Shown: one piece after another, positions 51,316-53,412 of the stretch
How the letters are laid out: each line of letters begins with the position of its first letter
How positions within the stretch are numbered: the first letter of the stretch is position 1
Assembly: GCA_011390465.1 (NCBI GenBank)
Contig: JAABSH010000023.1
Span: 1-53,412 of the forward strand
Origin: Desulfobacteraceae bacterium
GTDB taxonomy: Bacteria; Desulfobacterota; Desulfobacteria; Desulfobacterales; Desulfosalsimonadaceae
Direction of reading: 5' to 3'
Length of the DNA: 53,412 nucleotides
Translations under genes and position numbers: made by a program
Notes under the pieces: generated by a model
The model's input: only the letters and a program-made list of their open reading frames with translations
Database searches by the model: none
What the model was told of the DNA's origin: nothing

Positions 51316-52395
51316 TTAGGCATCTTTTTCAGTTGCAGTGGCAGCTTCACCTTCAGATTCCGTCCCGGTTTGCGGCCCGGGAATATCAATGGTGTATTTT
51401 TCCTTGAGGGATTCAATATAATCCGGAAAGATTTCCTTGAATTTTTCCTGTTGCAGCTTTTCCACCAGCCGGTCCTTGATATCGTCATATGCCAGTTTGG
51501 TGGCGGCTTCTTTTTCCTGGACCTGGATGAGGTGATACCCAAACCGGGTTTCCACCACATCGCTGATCGTGCCGGGCTCCTGGCTGAACGCTGTATCTTC
51601 AAAAGGTTTTACCATCTGGCCCCGGGCAAAAAATCCCAGATCCCCGCCCTTTTCCTTGCTGGGACAGTCAGAGCGGTCTTTTGCCAGTTTGGCAAAATCT
51701 TCGCCTTCATCCAGCCGGGTTTTAATTTTTTCAATTTCCTTGCGGGTTTCCGCTTTGGACGCGTCTGATGCATTGGGCTCCACTTTCAAAAGGATATGGC
51801 TGGCATGCACCCGCTCCGGCATTTCAAATTCTTCCGGATGTTCATCAAAATAGGTTTTCACATCCGCGTCCGTCACCGTGATGGTGGGCATGACGGTGTC
51901 TTCAATGTATTTTTCAATAATTTTGCTCTCCCGGATCTGGGATAAAATTACGTCTTCAGTGTAATTCATACTTTCGATTTGTTTTTCAAAATCCGCTTCG
52001 GTTTCAAACTGTTTTTTAAAATCATCCAGGGCCTGTTTCACCGCTTCCGGATCAATGACAATGCCCTGGGCCTTTGCTTCCTGAAACAGCACTTCCTGGT
52101 CAATCAGCGAGCTTAAAATATTTTCCCGGAACTCCGCTATTTTGGACTCGTCCAGGGGCACTCCCATGCTGGCGTAGCGCTCGCGGATCAGGTCAAATTT
52201 CCGGTCCATATCTGCCTGGGAAATTTTTACGTCATTTACTTTGGCAACATAATCTGTTTTGGCGGCATTGGTTTTGGCATCCTCCTCCTGCTGTGCTGCC
52301 GCGGGTCCGGCAAAAGAAAACACCATGGTGAAAATAATGGTAAAAATAGCAAAAATAACGGTGACTGAAAAAATACTGTTTTTAAAAATACGCAT
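51316..52395 (-). CDS. SurA/PpiC-type periplasmic peptidyl-prolyl isomerase
   Basis: This 359-aa protein has an N-terminal signal or anchor (SVTVIFAIFTIIFTMVFSFAG) followed by a SurA-N-like helical chaperone domain (about 45-190). A parvulin domain comes next with VHASHILLKVEPN, KDRSDCPSKEKGGDLGFFAR and TRFGYHLIQVQEKEA (about 195-290). It would help outer-membrane and secreted proteins fold in the periplasm. The C-terminal region is helical and ends with a polar tail. It is plausible that large secreted proteins such as those at 18-35 kb use such foldases, but there is no direct link. Confidence 0.9.
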   Translation of the reverse strand: MRIFKNSIFSVTVIFAIFTIIFTMVFSFAGPAAAQQEEDAKTNAAKTDYVAKVNDVKISQADMDRKFDLIRERYASMGVPLDESKIAEFRENILSSLIDQEVLFQEAKAQGIVIDPEAVKQALDDFKKQFETEADFEKQIESMNYTEDVILSQIRESKIIEKYIEDTVMPTITVTDADVKTYFDEHPEEFEMPERVHASHILLKVEPNASDASKAETRKEIEKIKTRLDEGEDFAKLAKDRSDCPSKEKGGDLGFFARGQMVKPFEDTAFSQEPGTISDVVETRFGYHLIQVQEKEAATKLAYDDIKDRLVEKLQQEKFKEIFPDYIESLKEKYTIDIPGPQTGTESEGEAATATEKDA

Positions 52396-52499
52396 TCGGT
52401 TAATTCCTTTTCAATGGGTGTTGAAAGAGGTTTTGTCGATTTAGGTTATGTCTGCATTGATAAAAGAAGGATTATTAAAAAAACTGATTAGCATTAATA

Positions 52500-52530
52500 A
52501 AAAAACCGGTCAACTGCTGACCGGTTTATT
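52500..52530 (-). terminator. Terminator after tRNA-Pro
   Basis: aaaccggtca (52503-52512) pairs perfectly with tgaccggttt (52518-52527) around a five-base loop, flanked by A- and T-rich tracts. It lies about 52 bases downstream of the tRNA on the minus strand. Confidence 0.85.
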
Positions 52531-52581
52531 TTATCGTCTGTTTTATGATTCTGGCAATGATGAAGTTGATTTTGAATCTGG

Positions 52582-52655
52582 TCGGGACGGCAGGATTTGA
52601 ACCTGCGACCCCAGCGTCCCGAACGCTGTGCTCTACCAGACTGAGCCACGTCCCG
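52582..52655 (-). tRNA. tRNA-Pro (CGG)
   Basis: Read on the minus strand, the acceptor CGGGACG (from 52655) pairs with CGTCCCG at the 3' end, with discriminator A. The D-arm is GGCTCAGTCTGGTAGAGC. The anticodon arm is CAGCG-TTCGGGA-CGCTG, giving anticodon CGG. The T-arm contains GGTTCAAATCC. The C1-G72 pair is as expected for tRNA-Pro. CCA is not encoded. Confidence 0.95.
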
Positions 52656-52694
52656 ACTGATGGTTGCTTTATTTATTTTACAATTATCTGAATG

Positions 52695-53412
52695 TCAATC
52701 AAAAATATTATTTAAAATAATGGTTTCTTCCCGGCCCGGTCCCACAGAAACAATATCGATTTTGGTTTCCGTGAGCGCTTCAATCCGGCTGAGATAATTA
52801 ATGGTATTTTGCGGCAGATCCTCATACGCCCGGATTTTGGAAATATTTTGCTTCCACCCCGGCAGGGTTTCAAACACCGGCTTGCACTGGGCCAGAACAT
52901 CCAGATCTGCGGGAAAATCCGCCAGGATGCCGCCGTTAAATTCATAGGCAGTGCAGATCTTAATTTCATCGAGATCGTCGAGCACATCCAGCTTGGTGAT
53001 GACCAGCCCGGTCAGGCTGTTCAGGCGCACCGCGTTGTTCAGTATCACCGTATCCAGCCAGCCGCACCGGCGGCGTCTGCCGGTGGTGGCGCCGAATTCC
53101 GCGCCGGTCTGCTGAATTTTATTCCCAATGTCATCAAAGAGTTCCGTGGGAAACGGGCCTTTGCCCACCCGGGTGGTATAGGCTTTTACAATGCCGACAA
53201 CTCCGGAAATCTGTTTCGGCCCTACCCCGGACCCGGAACAGGCGTTTCCGGAAACCGTATTGGATGAGGTTACAAAAGGATAAGTGCCATGGTCAATATC
53301 CAGGTGCGTGCCCTGGGCCCCTTCAAAAAGCAGCTGTTTTCCTTTTTTGATGCCGTTGTCCAGAAAAATGGAAATATTGGTTACATAGGGGGCCAGCCGT
53401 TTCTGAAATTTT
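52695..53412 (-). CDS. purA: Adenylosuccinate synthetase, C-terminal part
   Basis: The frame is open to the right edge, so the N-terminus is missing; about 239 residues are visible. PurA joins IMP and aspartate using GTP in AMP synthesis. Visible motifs are LFEGAQGTHLDIDHGTYPFV, TSSNTVSGNACSGSGVGP, AYTTRVGKGPFPTEL, GATTGRRRRCGWLD and VSVGPGREETI at the end. An internal ATG at 53168 is not the start because family motifs precede it in frame. Confidence 0.95.
   Translation of the reverse strand, partial: KFQKRLAPYVTNISIFLDNGIKKGKQLLFEGAQGTHLDIDHGTYPFVTSSNTVSGNACSGSGVGPKQISGVVGIVKAYTTRVGKGPFPTELFDDIGNKIQQTGAEFGATTGRRRRCGWLDTVILNNAVRLNSLTGLVITKLDVLDDLDEIKICTAYEFNGGILADFPADLDVLAQCKPVFETLPGWKQNISKIRAYEDLPQNTINYLSRIEALTETKIDIVSVGPGREETIILNNIFD

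Noticed and set aside
1-53412. DGR reverse transcriptase or template repeat inside the window
   Set aside because: I looked for an RT-like frame (YxDD-type) and for a third, adenine-rich copy of the VR block on both strands near 16-29 kb and saw none.

Overview
The window looks like chromosome of an anaerobic, sulfate-reducer-like member of the Desulfobacterota (formerly Deltaproteobacteria, Desulfobacterales type). This is inferred from the mix of an exoVII/isoprenoid/TlyA operon, a cobalamin-riboswitch TonB operon, giant putative-Ig/dockerin surface proteins with DUF1566 domains, and many short palindromic intergenic repeats. No rRNA is present, so the taxonomy is only an inference.

Layout. 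1-4610: the end of an IS3-family element that has truncated a membrane glycosyltransferase gene, followed by a minus-strand surface-glycan cluster (GT2, SAM methyltransferase, radical SAM/SPASM, GT4). 4611-6300: a TumA/TumE toxin-antitoxin pair bracketed by a perfect 21-bp inverted repeat. 6301-7400: a small secreted ComEA-like helix-hairpin-helix protein and RsmG. 7401-11563: promoter, cobalamin riboswitch, terminator and a three-gene corrinoid uptake operon (DUF4465 protein, BtuB-like receptor, second secreted protein). 11651-17066: PilZ protein, XerD-type recombinase, M24B peptidase, thioesterase, then gmd and fcl for GDP-L-fucose. 17067-18002: decayed toxin-antitoxin genes and palindromic repeats.

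18003-35302 is the most remarkable part: three giant minus-strand secreted genes (1461, 1626 and about 2289 aa) made of putative-Ig (He_PIG-like) repeats ending in dockerin-type calcium-binding repeats, plus a 198-aa DUF1566 protein. Two DUF1566 domains contain a matched 127-bp block. Its ends are identical, but inside there are 17 substitutions, 16 of them at first or second codon positions and clustered in AAY-type codons. This is the signature of adenine-directed mutagenesis by a diversity-generating retroelement (DGR). A 50-aa N-terminal remnant of the DGR accessory protein Avd lies directly between the two targets. I see no reverse transcriptase or template repeat in the window, so they would have to act from elsewhere or be lost. 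One variable region is at the usual C-terminal end of a small target. The other is near the N-terminus of a 1626-aa Ig-repeat/dockerin protein, which would display a diversified binding domain at one end of a very long stalk.

35588-53412 is conserved housekeeping DNA: an EF-G-like GTPase; the operon xseA-xseB-ispA-dxs-tlyA; a BI-1 family membrane protein; glmM with a left-handed beta-helix protein; a DHH phosphoesterase; pgi; fabH; a PpiC-type foldase; tRNA-Pro(CGG); and the 3' part of purA running off the right edge.
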